A stretch of DNA of 64,000 bases from Burkholderia arboris (GTDB lineage Bacteria; Pseudomonadota; Gammaproteobacteria; Burkholderiales; Burkholderiaceae): NCBI RefSeq assembly GCF_902499125.1, contig NZ_CABVPX010000040.1, positions 1 to 64,000 of the forward strand. The letters run 5' to 3'. A program made the translations under genes and the position numbers. Every line of letters begins with the position of its first letter. The stretch's first letter is position 1. Below, piece after piece: positions 1 to 8,769 of the stretch. The notes under the pieces were generated by a model. It saw only the letters and a list, made by a program, of their open reading frames with translations. It had not been told where the DNA came from and made no database searches.

Positions 1-159
1 GCCGCGGCGCCGATGGCCGCGAGCCTGCCGCCGATCCGGCGCCCGCACCGGCCGCGCCGGCCCGCCAGCGACGCGCAGCCGCTCGTCGCCACGCCGCGGG
101 ACGACAACCACCGTGCGACGGCCCCCGCGAAGGCGGCGGACGCCGGCACCGCTCATTAA
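1..159 (+). CDS. mrdA: C-terminal end of probable penicillin-binding protein 2 (MrdA), partial
   Basis: Only the last 52 codons are inside the window. This frame was chosen because nearly every codon ends in G or C and it ends with TAA 11 bases before the rodA start. The encoded tail is rich in Ala, Pro and Arg and has no recognisable domain, as expected for the disordered C-terminus of a betaproteobacterial PBP2. The call rests on position: mrdA directly precedes rodA in the elongasome operon, where the PBP2 transpeptidase and RodA glycosyltransferase work as a pair in side-wall peptidoglycan synthesis. The catalytic part is outside the window, so another mre-cluster gene cannot be excluded. 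Confidence 0.55.
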   Translation, partial: AAAPMAASLPPIRRPHRPRRPASDAQPLVATPRDDNHRATAPAKAADAGTAH

Positions 160-170
160 CGGAGAAAGGC

Positions 171-1319
171 ATGCAATTCGACAAGCGCGCCTGGCTCGAC
201 AAGATCAAGCAGATGTTCGCGGGCTTCGACCGCCCGCTCGCCCTCATCGTGTTCCTGCTGCTGTGCGTCGGCATCGTCACGCTGTACAGCGCGGCGATCG
301 ACATGCCCGGCCGCGTCGAGGACCAGTTGCGCAACATCCTGCTGACGTTCGTGCTGATGTGGGTGATCGCCAACATCCCGCCGACCACGCTGATGCGCTT
401 CGCGGTCCCGCTCTATACGTTCGGGGTCGCGTTGCTGATAGCCGTCGCGCTGTTCGGGATGACCAAGAAGGGCGCGAAGCGCTGGCTGAACGTCGGCGTC
501 GTGATCCAGCCGTCGGAAATCCTCAAGATCGCGACACCGCTGATGCTCGCGTGGTACTACCAGCGCCGCGAAGGCGGGCTGCGCTGGTACGACTTCATTG
601 CCGCGTTCGGAATCCTGCTGGTGCCGGTCGGGCTGATCGCGAAGCAGCCCGACCTCGGCACGGGCCTGCTCGTGTTCGCGGCCGGCTTCTTCGTGATCTA
701 CCTCGCCGGCCTGTCGTTCAAGCTGATCGTGCCGGTGCTCGTCGCCGGCGTGATCGCGGTCGGCTCGATCGCCGTGTTCGAGGAACGCATCTGCCAGCCC
801 GAAGTGCAGTGGCCGCTGATGCACGACTACCAGAAGCACCGCGTGTGTACGCTGCTCGACCCGACTTCCGATCCGCTCGGCAAGGGCTTCCACACGATCC
901 AGGCCGTGATCGCGATCGGCTCGGGCGGCGTGCTCGGCAAGGGCTACCTGAAAGGCACGCAGGCTCACCTCGAATTCATTCCGGAGAAGCACACCGACTT
1001 CATCTTCGCGGTGTTCTCGGAGGAATGGGGGCTCGCCGGCGGGCTCGTGCTGCTGACGCTGTACATGGCGCTGATCGCGCGCGGGCTCTACATCGCCGCG
1101 CAGGGCGCGACGCTGTTCGGGCGCCTGCTCGCGGGCTCGCTCACGCTCGCGTTCTTCGTCTATGCGTTCGTCAACATCGGGATGGTGAGCGGCGTGCTGC
1201 CGGTCGTCGGCGTGCCGTTGCCGTTCATGAGTTACGGCGGCACCGCGCTTACGACGCTCGGCATCGCGATCGGGATGATCATGAGCGTCGGGCGGCAGCG
1301 GCGGTTAATGAAGAGCTGA
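171..1319 (+). CDS. rodA: Peptidoglycan glycosyltransferase RodA (SEDS family)
   Basis: RodA polymerises lipid II into glycan strands during cell elongation, paired with PBP2. The 382-residue product has about ten hydrophobic segments, normal for SEDS proteins. It carries the family signature PEKHTDFIFAVFSEEWG; the Asp of HTDF (about residue 276) is the proposed catalytic residue. The C-terminal signature GVPLPFMSYGG is also present. The start is an ATG behind a good ribosome site (GGAGAAAGG), 11 bases after the preceding gene, so the two are probably co-transcribed. The operon ends at the hairpin terminator just downstream. Nothing looks damaged. Confidence 0.97.
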   Translation: MQFDKRAWLDKIKQMFAGFDRPLALIVFLLLCVGIVTLYSAAIDMPGRVEDQLRNILLTFVLMWVIANIPPTTLMRFAVPLYTFGVALLIAVALFGMTKKGAKRWLNVGVVIQPSEILKIATPLMLAWYYQRREGGLRWYDFIAAFGILLVPVGLIAKQPDLGTGLLVFAAGFFVIYLAGLSFKLIVPVLVAGVIAVGSIAVFEERICQPEVQWPLMHDYQKHRVCTLLDPTSDPLGKGFHTIQAVIAIGSGGVLGKGYLKGTQAHLEFIPEKHTDFIFAVFSEEWGLAGGLVLLTLYMALIARGLYIAAQGATLFGRLLAGSLTLAFFVYAFVNIGMVSGVLPVVGVPLPFMSYGGTALTTLGIAIGMIMSVGRQRRLMKS

Positions 1320-1345
1320 CCGCGCGGCCTGCACCGCAGCCAAAG

Positions 1346-1373
1346 AAAACGGCGCCCCCTGGCGCCGTTTTTC
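1346..1373 (+). terminator. Rho-independent terminator of the mrdA-rodA operon
   Basis: The arms AACGGCGCC and GGCGCCGTT form a perfect stem around a 4-base loop and run into five T. It lies 26 bases after the rodA stop, between convergent genes. Confidence 0.85.
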
Positions 1374-1400
1374 ATGGGCCAGAAGGCCGGACGCGGCCGC

Positions 1401-2153
1401 TTACTGCGGTGGCGCGTGCGGCCCGCCTTGTTCCGCTCCGCCGCCCGTTGCCGGCTCCTGCGCCTTCAGCCGCGCGCTCAGCTCCTTGAACTTCAGCCCG
1501 GCCGTCTCGTCGCCCTGTGCGGCCGCCGCCGCGTAATACGCGCGCGCGATGTTCAGGTTCTGCGCGACGCCGTCGCCGCCGCGCTCGTAAAACGACGCGG
1601 TCACGTACTGCGCGGTCGGCTCGCCCGCGTCGGCGGCCTGCTTGTACCACGCGAACGCCTGCCGGTTGTCGCGCGGCGTACCGCGCCCGTCGAGGAACTG
1701 GTTCGCGAGCGACAGCTCGGCCTGCACGTGCCCCTGCTTCGCCGCCCGCAAGAACCAGCGATGCGCTTCGGCCGGATTGCGCGCGACGAACTCGCCGTCG
1801 TCGAACATCCGGCCGTACACGTACTGCGCATGCGACATGTTCGCGTCGGCCGCGCGCTTCAGCCAGCGCAGCCCTTCGTCGACGTTCGCGGTCACGCCTT
1901 CGCCCGTCAGCAGCATCATCGCGTAGTTGAATTGCGCGAGACGATCGCCGCGCTCGGCCGCGTCGTGGAACTGCACCAGCGCCGCGCGAAAGTCGCCGGC
2001 GTTGTAGTCGGCGACCGCCGATTGCGTCTCGTGCGACGGATCGGGCTTCGCTTGCGGCGCACCCTGCGCGATGGCCGCGACACACACGGCCCACAGGCCG
2101 AACACCATACCGATCTGCGCGCGCCCGCGGCACGCACCGTCGCCGCCGTTCAT
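1401..2153 (-). CDS. Sel1-repeat (TPR-like) exported protein
   Basis: This 250-residue protein has a hydrophobic stretch near residues 16-31 (MVFGLWAVCVAAIAQGAPQA) that looks like a secretion signal. Four to five Sel1-like repeats follow, each of about 36 residues with the A...G...A...Y/W...A pattern (for example RGDRLAQFNYAMMLLTGEG and ANMSHAQYVYGRMFDDGEF). Sel1 repeats form alpha-solenoids that bind proteins; no enzyme motif is visible. The tail is low-complexity. The ATG at 2153 overlaps the stop of the upstream aldolase gene as ATGA, implying translational coupling. A later Met (2108) would put the signal peptide directly at the N-terminus and is a plausible alternative start. Confidence 0.8.
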   Translation of the reverse strand: MNGGDGACRGRAQIGMVFGLWAVCVAAIAQGAPQAKPDPSHETQSAVADYNAGDFRAALVQFHDAAERGDRLAQFNYAMMLLTGEGVTANVDEGLRWLKRAADANMSHAQYVYGRMFDDGEFVARNPAEAHRWFLRAAKQGHVQAELSLANQFLDGRGTPRDNRQAFAWYKQAADAGEPTAQYVTASFYERGGDGVAQNLNIARAYYAAAAAQGDETAGLKFKELSARLKAQEPATGGGAEQGGPHAPPQ

Positions 2154-2935
2154 GACCGTACCTCCTGCAGCGCCTGCCGCGTCGCGCGCAGCAGCCAGCT
2201 CACGTCGGCCGACACCGTGATCATCCGGTAACCGGCCTCGCGGTACTGGCGCGCGGCTGCCGTATCGCCCGCGAAAATACCGACCGAGACGCCCGCCTGT
2301 CGGCCGGCTGCGAGCACGCGCGCCATCGCGGTTTCGACGTCCGGGTGGCGGATGTCGCCGAGATGCCCGAGGCTTGCCGCGAGATCGGCCGGGCCGATGA
2401 ACAGGCAGTCGACGCCGGGCGTCGCCGCGATCCGCTCGACTTCGTCGACGCCGCGCGCCGATTCGATCTGCACGACCACCGCGACCTGCGCATTCGCCGT
2501 CTGCACGTAATCGCGGCGCATGCCGAACGCCGCCGCACGCACCATGCCCGCGACGCCGCGCAGCCCGTCCGGCGAATCGGGCGACGGATAGCGCGTGAGC
2601 CGCACCGCATGCGCGGCTTCGTCGGGCGTCTCGATCGACGGAAACATCAGCGTGCGCGCGCCGGCGTCGAGCGCGCGCTTCACGAGCCACGGCTCGCGCG
2701 CCGGCACGCGCACGACGGGTTCGCTCGGCAGGTGCGCAGCAGCAATCGCGCGCAGCTGCGAGGCCACGTCGCGGCTGTCGTTCGGCGCGTGCTCCATGTC
2801 GACGCAGAGCCAGTCGTAACCGGCATGCGCCAGCGCTTCCGCAGCCGATTCGCTGCCGAGCGACAGCCACAGGCCGTACAGCGGATCGTCGCCGTCACGC
2901 AGGCGTTGTTTGAGGGAATTGGTGAGCGTGCTCAT
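2150..2935 (-). CDS. HpcH/HpaI-family class II pyruvate aldolase
   Basis: This 261-residue protein belongs to the metal-dependent aldolases that cleave or form 4-hydroxy-2-oxo acids with pyruvate (HpaI, GarL, RhmA and relatives). Visible family motifs are VDMEHAPND (the catalytic His loop), VPAREPWLVKRALDAGA, the metal-binding Glu in QIESARGVDEV and the Asp in FIGPADLAASLG. The start was set at the ATG preceded by AGGAGG at normal spacing, not at more upstream frames. The true substrate cannot be read from the sequence; a sugar-acid or aromatic-degradation aldolase is possible. The only operon partner is the Sel1 protein, which gives no pathway clue. Confidence 0.88.
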   Translation of the reverse strand: MSTLTNSLKQRLRDGDDPLYGLWLSLGSESAAEALAHAGYDWLCVDMEHAPNDSRDVASQLRAIAAAHLPSEPVVRVPAREPWLVKRALDAGARTLMFPSIETPDEAAHAVRLTRYPSPDSPDGLRGVAGMVRAAAFGMRRDYVQTANAQVAVVVQIESARGVDEVERIAATPGVDCLFIGPADLAASLGHLGDIRHPDVETAMARVLAAGRQAGVSVGIFAGDTAAARQYREAGYRMITVSADVSWLLRATRQALQEVRS

Positions 2936-3254
2936 CGATACGGCCTCCTGGACGGAACGGCAATCGAACGGGACAAGCAACTGGCCAAGCGGAATGCGAC
3001 ACGTCGTGCAGCGCAGCACGGCGGCTGCACCGGATCGCACCCTGGAACGTTAGTCGGCGACGGGCAGCCGATCTGACAGCGCATGGCGTACAACGGCGCG
3101 CGGAAGCATTTTCCGGTGCCACTCAACGATCATAGCGCGGCGTTGCGCGGAATGCGGGAACAGCCAGGGAAGCGTTGCCGACGCGGGACGGGGCCGGCAC
3201 GGCACAGTGACGGGCAGCCCACGCCGGATGGCGGGGGCTGCCGGGAAGGCGGGA
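2936..3254. other. Intergenic region with no recognised gene
   Basis: These 319 bases lie between the aldolase start and the queD stop, both on the minus strand. Apart from the aldolase ribosome site I see no gene, hairpin terminator or convincing promoter. Open frames here have no start signals and look like composition artefacts. Confidence 0.5.
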
Positions 3255-3707
3255 TCAGCGGCCGGGCTGGCGCTCGACGTCGGCCCAACAGTTCGGCGTT
3301 TCGTACAAACGCACGCGTTCGAGGCGCAGGTTCACGCCGTAGTGCGCGTCGTACACGTTCGCGAGAAGGTCGAACGCGAGCGCGGCAAGGTTCTCGACGG
3401 TCGGGATCCGGTCGATCACGACGGTCTTGTGGTCGGCCATCTGTTCGAGGAACGAGCGTACGACGTCGTCGCGCGCGTAGACCAGGAACGCGTGGTCCCA
3501 CTTGCTGACGAGGTGCTCGACCGCGAGCGCCTTCACGTCGGCGAAATCCATCACCATGCCGCGGTCGGGCGCCCCTTCGGTATCGACGAGATCGCCGCGC
3601 AGCGTGATTTCGAGCACGTAGCGATGGCCGTGCAGGTTCCTGCACTGGCTGCGGTGATCGGGGATGCGGTGGCCCGCGTCGAATTCGAGTTTTCGGGTAA
3701 TCAGCAC
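3255..3707 (-). CDS. queD: 6-carboxy-5,6,7,8-tetrahydropterin synthase QueD
   Basis: QueD converts 7,8-dihydroneopterin triphosphate to 6-carboxytetrahydropterin, the second step of queuosine precursor synthesis. The 150-residue protein has the zinc-binding histidines H13 (FDAGH), H26 and H28 (LHGH), the catalytic Cys22 (SQCRNLHGH), the WDH motif and the PTVEN glutamate. It is the last gene of the minus-strand run queC-queE-queD, 18 bases after queE. The length and all catalytic residues fit a working QueD. Confidence 0.96.
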   Translation of the reverse strand: MLITRKLEFDAGHRIPDHRSQCRNLHGHRYVLEITLRGDLVDTEGAPDRGMVMDFADVKALAVEHLVSKWDHAFLVYARDDVVRSFLEQMADHKTVVIDRIPTVENLAALAFDLLANVYDAHYGVNLRLERVRLYETPNCWADVERQPGR

Positions 3708-3725
3708 GATGTCAAAAGCCGTGGC

Positions 3726-4358
3726 TCAGGGAATGTTCAGATATTTGTGGGTCTGCATCGACAGCCGCCACTGCGGATGACGCTTGCACCAGTCGATCGC
3801 GAGCTTCGTATTGAGATCGCGCGACGGGCCGTCCATCGGCTGGACCAGGAAGTACTCGAAGTCGAGCTTCGCGTAGTCGGCCAGCCGCTGGTTGTCCTGC
3901 GGGATCACGACCTTCAGTTCGTTGCCTTTCGTGACGACGAGCGGCGCGTCGGCCTTCGGGCTCACGCAGATCCAGTCGATCGATTCGAGCACCGGCAGCG
4001 AGCCGTTGGTCTCGATCGCGATCTCGAAGCCGGCCGCGTGCAGCGCGTCGACGAGCGGCTGGTCGAGTTGCAGCATCGGCTCGCCGCCCGTGCAGACGAC
4101 GAAGCGGTGCGCTTCGCCCTCCGGCCACAGGCCGGCGATCGTCGCGACGAGTGCTTCGGCGTCCTTGAACTTGCCACCGTTCTCGCCGTCGGTGCCGACG
4201 AAATCGGTATCGCAAAAGCGGCACACGGCCTCCGCACGATCCTCTTCGCGGCCCGACCACAGGTTGCAGCCGGCGAACCGGCAGAACACGGCCGGCCGGC
4301 CCGCATTCGCGCCTTCGCCCTGCAACGTGTAGAAAATTTCCTTGACCGCGTAAGTCAT
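3726..4358 (-). CDS. queE: 7-carboxy-7-deazaguanine synthase QueE (radical SAM, expanded cluster loop)
   Basis: QueE contracts the ring of 6-carboxytetrahydropterin to 7-carboxy-7-deazaguanine. The 210-residue protein has LQGEG(A)NAGRPAVF, typical of the N-terminus, and binds its 4Fe-4S cluster through C31, C46 and C49. The spacing is CX14CX2C rather than the usual CX3CX2C, an insertion I know from the structurally studied Burkholderia multivorans enzyme. The CTGGEPMLQ motif binds S-adenosylmethionine. It sits between queC and queD on the same strand. Confidence 0.96.
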   Translation of the reverse strand: MTYAVKEIFYTLQGEGANAGRPAVFCRFAGCNLWSGREEDRAEAVCRFCDTDFVGTDGENGGKFKDAEALVATIAGLWPEGEAHRFVVCTGGEPMLQLDQPLVDALHAAGFEIAIETNGSLPVLESIDWICVSPKADAPLVVTKGNELKVVIPQDNQRLADYAKLDFEYFLVQPMDGPSRDLNTKLAIDWCKRHPQWRLSMQTHKYLNIP

Positions 4359-4430
4359 CGTGCTTCGTCCGGCTCGCGCCGCTCGTTGTCGATCAGAATC
4401 CGTTATCCAGCCGGCACTGCCGGCACCTGC

Positions 4431-5165
4431 TCACAGCGGCGCCTCGGTCACCCGCTCGCCCTTCAGGTAAGCCTCGTAGCCGCGCTTGCGCAGCTTGCAG
4501 GCCGGGCATTCGCCGCAGCCGAAACCCCAGTCGTGCAGTTCCGCGCGCTCGCCCACGTAGCACGTGTGCGTCTCGACGCGGATCAGTTCGACGAGCGCCT
4601 CGCCACCGAGCTGTTCGGCGAGCTGCCACGTCTGCGCCTTGTCGAGCCACATCAGCGGCGTCTCGAGCACGATGCGCGTGTCCATGCCGAGGTTCAGCGC
4701 GACCTGCAGCGCCTTCATCGTGTCGTCGCGGCAGTCGGGATAGCCCGAGAAATCGGTCTCGCACATCCCGCCGACCAGCACGCGCAACCCGCGGCGATAG
4801 GCGATCGCCGCGGCGATCGTCATGAACATCAGGTTGCGGCCCGGCACGAACGTGTTCGGCAGGCCGTTCGCCGTTGTCTCGATCTCGATCGTGCGCGTCA
4901 TCGCGGTATCGCTGATCGCACCGAGCACCGACAGGTCGATCATGTGATCGTCGCCGAGCCGGTCCGACCAGGCGGAAAAATCGCGCTTCAGCGCTTCGCG
5001 CACGCCTTCGCGACATTCGAGCTCGACGCGATGGCGCTGGCCGTAGTCGAAGCCGAGCGTCTCGACCGTCTGGTAGCGTTCGAGCGCCCATGCCACGCAC
5101 GTGGCCGAGTCCTGCCCGCCGGAAAACAACACGAGCGCGCCGTCTTTAGCGTCTGTCCGAATCAC
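4431..5165 (-). CDS. queC: 7-cyano-7-deazaguanine synthase QueC
   Basis: QueC converts 7-carboxy-7-deazaguanine to preQ0 using ATP and ammonia. The ATP PP-loop is SGGQDS at residues 15-20, and four zinc-binding cysteines lie near the C-terminus (C202, C217, C220, C223). The start is a GTG at 5165 with GGAG seven bases upstream; longer upstream reading lacks a start signal and family similarity. The product is 244 residues, normal for QueC. It heads the queC-queE-queD run. Confidence 0.95.
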   Translation of the reverse strand: MIRTDAKDGALVLFSGGQDSATCVAWALERYQTVETLGFDYGQRHRVELECREGVREALKRDFSAWSDRLGDDHMIDLSVLGAISDTAMTRTIEIETTANGLPNTFVPGRNLMFMTIAAAIAYRRGLRVLVGGMCETDFSGYPDCRDDTMKALQVALNLGMDTRIVLETPLMWLDKAQTWQLAEQLGGEALVELIRVETHTCYVGERAELHDWGFGCGECPACKLRKRGYEAYLKGERVTEAPL

Positions 5166-5515
5166 CGTGATACTCCGTGAATGTGTAGGCTCGCGTCGCG
5201 CTGCGCCCCAAGGCCGGCTGCCGCCGGGCGGCCCGACGCGGCCGGCCTGCGCCGGCTCGACCAGTATAGGCAGCGCGATTGGCCGCGAACGCGGCGGCGC
5301 GCTTATACCGCCCATCGCGCGGCATCGTTGCCGCGCGTCACGGCGGCGCGAGACACGCGGCCTGCCGTGCGCATGAAGCGATGCGCTAAGTCATTGAGCG
5401 GGCACGGATTTTATCATGCCCCGGCAAATGCTGCCGGCCACGCCGCCAACGACACGCCATACCCACCACAAACGAAAAACCCCAAGAACCTTCCGATTCT
5501 TGGGGTTTTAAATGC
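5166..5515. other. Intergenic region between queC and tRNA-Phe
   Basis: It holds the queC ribosome site and the tRNA-Phe terminator (separate entry). I searched for a preQ1 riboswitch ahead of queC and found nothing convincing. The middle is GC-rich with no supported gene. Confidence 0.5.
5476..5510 (-). terminator. Rho-independent terminator of tRNA-Phe
   Basis: AAAACCCCAAGAA and its complement TTCTTGGGGTTTT form a 13-bp stem with a 7-base loop, just past the 3' end of the minus-strand tRNA gene. A and T runs on both sides would let it work in either direction. Confidence 0.85.
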
Positions 5516-5591
5516 TGGTGGCCTGGGACGGAATCGAACCATCGACACGCGGATTTTCAATCCGCTGCTCTACCAACTGAGCTACCGGGCC
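5516..5591 (-). tRNA. tRNA-Phe (GAA)
   Basis: The 76-nt cloverleaf reads on the minus strand from GGCCCGGTAGCTCAG to a genome-encoded CCA. The anticodon stem GCGGA/TCCGC closes the loop TTGAAAA, giving anticodon GAA. The T arm has GGTTCGATTCC. The acceptor stem has one C-A mismatch at its fifth pair, which I take as natural variation. A promoter lies directly upstream and a terminator directly downstream, so it is a single-gene transcript. Confidence 0.96.
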
Positions 5592-5605
5592 AACGAAGAA
5601 GAGAA

Positions 5606-5634
5606 AGTATAGCGACCCTTCTTCACTTGAGCAA
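5606..5634 (-). promoter_or_regulatory. Sigma70-type promoter of tRNA-Phe
   Basis: On the minus strand TTGCTC and TATACT are separated by 17 bases, with the -10 ending 14 bases before the tRNA 5' end. The G/C-rich sequence between the -10 and the tRNA is limited, so I see no clear discriminator. Confidence 0.75.
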
Positions 5635-5652
5635 GTGCTTTCGCAAAATATT

Positions 5653-6354
5653 TTATAGCGCGCCTTCGGCCGGCTTCTTGCCGAGCTCCACGCCGAGCTG
5701 TTTGAGCTTGCGATACAGGTGCGTGCGCTCGAGGCCCGTCTTCTCCGCGACGCGCGTCATGCTGCCGTTCTCGCGCGCGAGGTGATATTCGAAGTACGCG
5801 CGCTCGAACGCATCGCGCGCTTCGCGCAACGGGATGTCGAACGGGATCGCGGCCGTCTGGCCCGCAAGGCCGAGGGCCGACACCATGTCGTCGCCGAGCG
5901 TCGGCAGCGCAGCCGCGGACGCGACCGCCGCGGGCCCTGCGGCCTGCCCGGCGCCGGCCTTCGCCGCCGCATTCGCCGACACCGGCGCCGCCCCGCGGGC
6001 AAGACCATGCTCGACGGACTTCAACAGCTTCTGCAATGCGATCGGTTTCTCGAGGAAATCGAGCGCACCGATCTTCGTCGCCTCGACGGCCGTATCGATC
6101 GTCGCGTGCCCGGACATCATGATCACGGGCATCGTCAGCAGCCCCTGCGCCGCCCATTCCTTGAGCAACGTGACGCCGTCGGTATCGGGCATCCAGATAT
6201 CGAGCAGCACGAGATCGGGCGCCTGCTTCAGCCGGTATTCCCGCGCGGCCTGCGCGTTCTCCGCCGCCTCGACGACATGTCCTTCATCGCTGAGGATCTC
6301 CGAGAGCAATTCCCGGATGCCCATTTCATCATCTACCACCAGGATGGTTGCCAT
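5653..6354 (-). CDS. Two-component response regulator, receiver plus Fis-type HTH (NtrX-like, no AAA+ domain)
   Basis: The receiver domain (about residues 1-120) has the acidic pair D8/D9, the phosphorylated Asp52 (LLDIWMPDTDG) and the conserved Lys in LEKP. An Ala/Gly-rich linker of about 40 residues follows. The Fis-type helix-turn-helix (about 190-225: VAEKTGLERTHLYRKLKQLG) is very close to the C-terminus of NtrX. The sigma54-activating AAA+ domain that separates these parts in NtrX is absent, so this protein probably acts as a repressor or simple binder. Its ATG directly follows the kinase stop (TAAATG), showing co-translation with the NtrY-like partner. Confidence 0.9.
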   Translation of the reverse strand: MATILVVDDEMGIRELLSEILSDEGHVVEAAENAQAAREYRLKQAPDLVLLDIWMPDTDGVTLLKEWAAQGLLTMPVIMMSGHATIDTAVEATKIGALDFLEKPIALQKLLKSVEHGLARGAAPVSANAAAKAGAGQAAGPAAVASAAALPTLGDDMVSALGLAGQTAAIPFDIPLREARDAFERAYFEYHLARENGSMTRVAEKTGLERTHLYRKLKQLGVELGKKPAEGAL

Positions 6355-8769
6355 TTACGCTGCCTTTGTCTGCTCACTTGCTTTTGTCTTGGCGGGGGTC
6401 GTCCCGTCCTGCGCACCCGGTTCGGTGCCTGGCGTATCGCTCGCCATCTGCAGGAACAGGATCGACACCTGCGCACCCTCGACGGTCTCGCCGTGCATGC
6501 GGTTGCGCAGATCGATCCGCGCACCGTGCTCGTCGACGATTTTCTTGACCGTGGCCAGCCCGAGCCCCGTGCCCTTCGCCTTCGTCGTCACGTAAGGCTC
6601 GAACGCGCGGGTCAGGATGCGTGCCGGAAAACCGGGCCCGTTGTCGGACACGGTCAGACGTACCGCGACGCGCGTTTTGCCCTCGGCGTCGGGATCGCCA
6701 TATTCTACTGTCTTGGTTTCGATCAACACACGCGGATGCGCAGACTCCGCGACCGAATCCTGCGCATTCTGCAGCAGGTTGTGAATCACCTGGCGCAGTT
6801 GCGTCGCGTCACCGCGAATCACCGGCAACGACGGCGCGAGCTCGGCGACGATCGGGCTCTTGCCTTCGCCGACACCATACAGCCCGAGCACCTCGCTCGC
6901 CAGTTCGTTCAGCTGCAGGTTCGCGAGCACCGCCGGCGGCGTGCGCGCGTATTCGCGGAAATCGTCGACCATCCGCTTCATCGCCGCCACCTGGTTCACG
7001 ATCATCGTCGCGCCGCGCTTGAGCACATCCGCATCAGGCGGTGCGAGCTTGTCGGACAGCTTCATCTGCAGCCGCTCGGCCGACAGCTGGATCGGCGTCA
7101 GCGGATTCTTGATCTCGTGCGCGAGCCGCCGCGCGACCTCGCCCCACGCGACCGAACGCTGCGCGGAAATCACGTCGGAGATGTCGTCGAACACGACGAC
7201 ATAGCCGGACGTCTGCGGATCGTCGGCCTGCCCCTCGACCGTCGACACGAGGCGCGCGCCACGCACGAGCAGCGTCAGCGGTTCGGTTTCGCCCGGCATC
7301 TCGATCGCGAACTGCTGCTGCCAGTGGCCGCGATCGCCGCTGCCGCCGTCGGATGCCGCCTCGCGATCGGCGAACGCCTTGCGCACCATCGCGCCGAACC
7401 CGGCGGCCACGCCGATCCGGTCGAGCGTCGTGCCGATCAGCGCGTTGAACGGCTGCCGGAAGATCCGCTCGGCGCCGCGATTGGCCGTCGTCAGCCGGAA
7501 CTGGCGGTCGAGCACGAACACGCCGGCCGTCAGGTTCGCGAGGATGCTCTCGAGATACGTCTTCGAATGCTCGAGCGCGATACGGTTCTTCTCGACCGCG
7601 AGCCGCGCCTCGGACAACTGGCGCGTCATCGCGTTGAACGACTGCGTGAGGAAGCCGAGCTCGTCGCGCGTCTTGATCTCGCGCTTCGGCGTGTAGTCGC
7701 CTTCCGCGACCTCCTTCGTGCCCTGCGCGAGCAGGAACAGCGGCCGGGCGAGCTGCTGGCCGAGCGCGAGCGCGAGCATCATCGCGATGAAGGTCGCGAG
7801 GAACAGCGCGAGCGTCAGCGTACCGATGTACATCTTGCGCAGCCCCGTGCGGCCGAGCGACTTTTCCTGGTACTCGCGATACGCGCGCTGCACGGCATCC
7901 GCGTTGTGCGCGAGCGTCGGGGGCACCGGTTGCGTGAGCTGCAGGAAGCGCTCCGCCGGCTGCAGCAGCGACGTCGTCGCATCGGGGATCGGCCGCACGA
8001 CGCGCAGCCGCAGCGCGCCCTTCGCGCCGTGCGTGCGCGGGTCACCGTCGACTTCGCCTTCGATCGCCGCATAGGCGCCGTGTTCGCGCGCCTGGCTCAG
8101 CATCAGCGACGTCGGCAGGTCGTCCGGGATCAGCGCCGCGAAATTACCCGACGCCTGCGCGACGATGTGCAGGTCGGGCGCCGCGCCCGAGCCGCCGCGG
8201 CTCGGCTCGACGATCGTCGCATCCTGCACGCCGAACTGGTCTCGCAGACGCAGCAGCGTGAGCGTCGTGCCGTTCGTGTTCGCGTCGACGCTCGCGAGCT
8301 GGTCGGACATCAGCCGCGCCTTCGTCTGCAGATCGGACAGCGACGCATCGAGCATCCCGCGGCCGAGGTTCAGGCCGGCCGTCAGCGCGGTCTCGACGTT
8401 CACGTCGAACCACGACTCGATACTGCGCGACACGAACTGGTACGACACCACGTAGATGATCCCGCCCGGCACCACGCCGACGAGCGCAAAGAACACCGCG
8501 AGCTTCGCGAGCAGCCGCGTGCCGAATTTGCCCTTCCTCAGGCGCACGATGATCATCCCGATCAGCCCGAGCACCACGAGCAGGAACACCAGCGCGACGA
8601 TGATGTTCATCGCGTACAGCCACGAGTAGTAGCGGTCGAAGAATTCGGTGTTCGCGCTCGCGGCCGCGAGCAGCACGAGCAGCAGCAGCGCGGTGAGCGC
8701 GACGGTCGAGACGATCACGCGAACGAGGAGGCTCTTCCCGCTGGCCGCGCGGCGCACTTTATTTAGCAC
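6355..8769 (-). CDS. NtrY-like membrane sensor histidine kinase
   Basis: This 804-residue protein has three transmembrane segments near residues 14-38, 50-75 and 88-110. A large extracytoplasmic or sensory part follows, then another membrane segment (about 320-345) running into HAMP (ARPLFLLAQGTKEVAEGDY), a PAS-like domain, a HisKA region with the phospho-acceptor His at about residue 551 (RRLAHEIKNPLTP), and an ATPase domain (N box NLLQNAQDS, G boxes DNGPGFP and GTGLGLATVKKIV). This is the NtrY arrangement. Partner: the response regulator immediately downstream. Its start overlaps the upstream DUF4390 gene by 11 bases. The signal sensed is unknown; a nitrogen or redox role is only by analogy. 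Confidence 0.92.
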   Translation of the reverse strand: MLNKVRRAASGKSLLVRVIVSTVALTALLLLVLLAAASANTEFFDRYYSWLYAMNIIVALVFLLVVLGLIGMIIVRLRKGKFGTRLLAKLAVFFALVGVVPGGIIYVVSYQFVSRSIESWFDVNVETALTAGLNLGRGMLDASLSDLQTKARLMSDQLASVDANTNGTTLTLLRLRDQFGVQDATIVEPSRGGSGAAPDLHIVAQASGNFAALIPDDLPTSLMLSQAREHGAYAAIEGEVDGDPRTHGAKGALRLRVVRPIPDATTSLLQPAERFLQLTQPVPPTLAHNADAVQRAYREYQEKSLGRTGLRKMYIGTLTLALFLATFIAMMLALALGQQLARPLFLLAQGTKEVAEGDYTPKREIKTRDELGFLTQSFNAMTRQLSEARLAVEKNRIALEHSKTYLESILANLTAGVFVLDRQFRLTTANRGAERIFRQPFNALIGTTLDRIGVAAGFGAMVRKAFADREAASDGGSGDRGHWQQQFAIEMPGETEPLTLLVRGARLVSTVEGQADDPQTSGYVVVFDDISDVISAQRSVAWGEVARRLAHEIKNPLTPIQLSAERLQMKLSDKLAPPDADVLKRGATMIVNQVAAMKRMVDDFREYARTPPAVLANLQLNELASEVLGLYGVGEGKSPIVAELAPSLPVIRGDATQLRQVIHNLLQNAQDSVAESAHPRVLIETKTVEYGDPDAEGKTRVAVRLTVSDNGPGFPARILTRAFEPYVTTKAKGTGLGLATVKKIVDEHGARIDLRNRMHGETVEGAQVSILFLQMASDTPGTEPGAQDGTTPAKTKASEQTKAA

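Noticed and set aside
3207-5180. Long plus-strand open frame across queD-queE-queC
   Set aside because: Antisense to three well-supported enzymes; composition is not protein-like.
5166-5480. preQ1 riboswitch before queC
   Set aside because: No matching compact pseudoknot pattern and the leader is short.
5719-8766. Very long plus-strand open frame (over 1000 codons) antisense to the NtrYX-like genes
   Set aside because: It lies in the complementary strand of genes with clear domains, is Arg/His/Asp-rich and has no ribosome site. Such frames are a by-product of GC-rich codon use.
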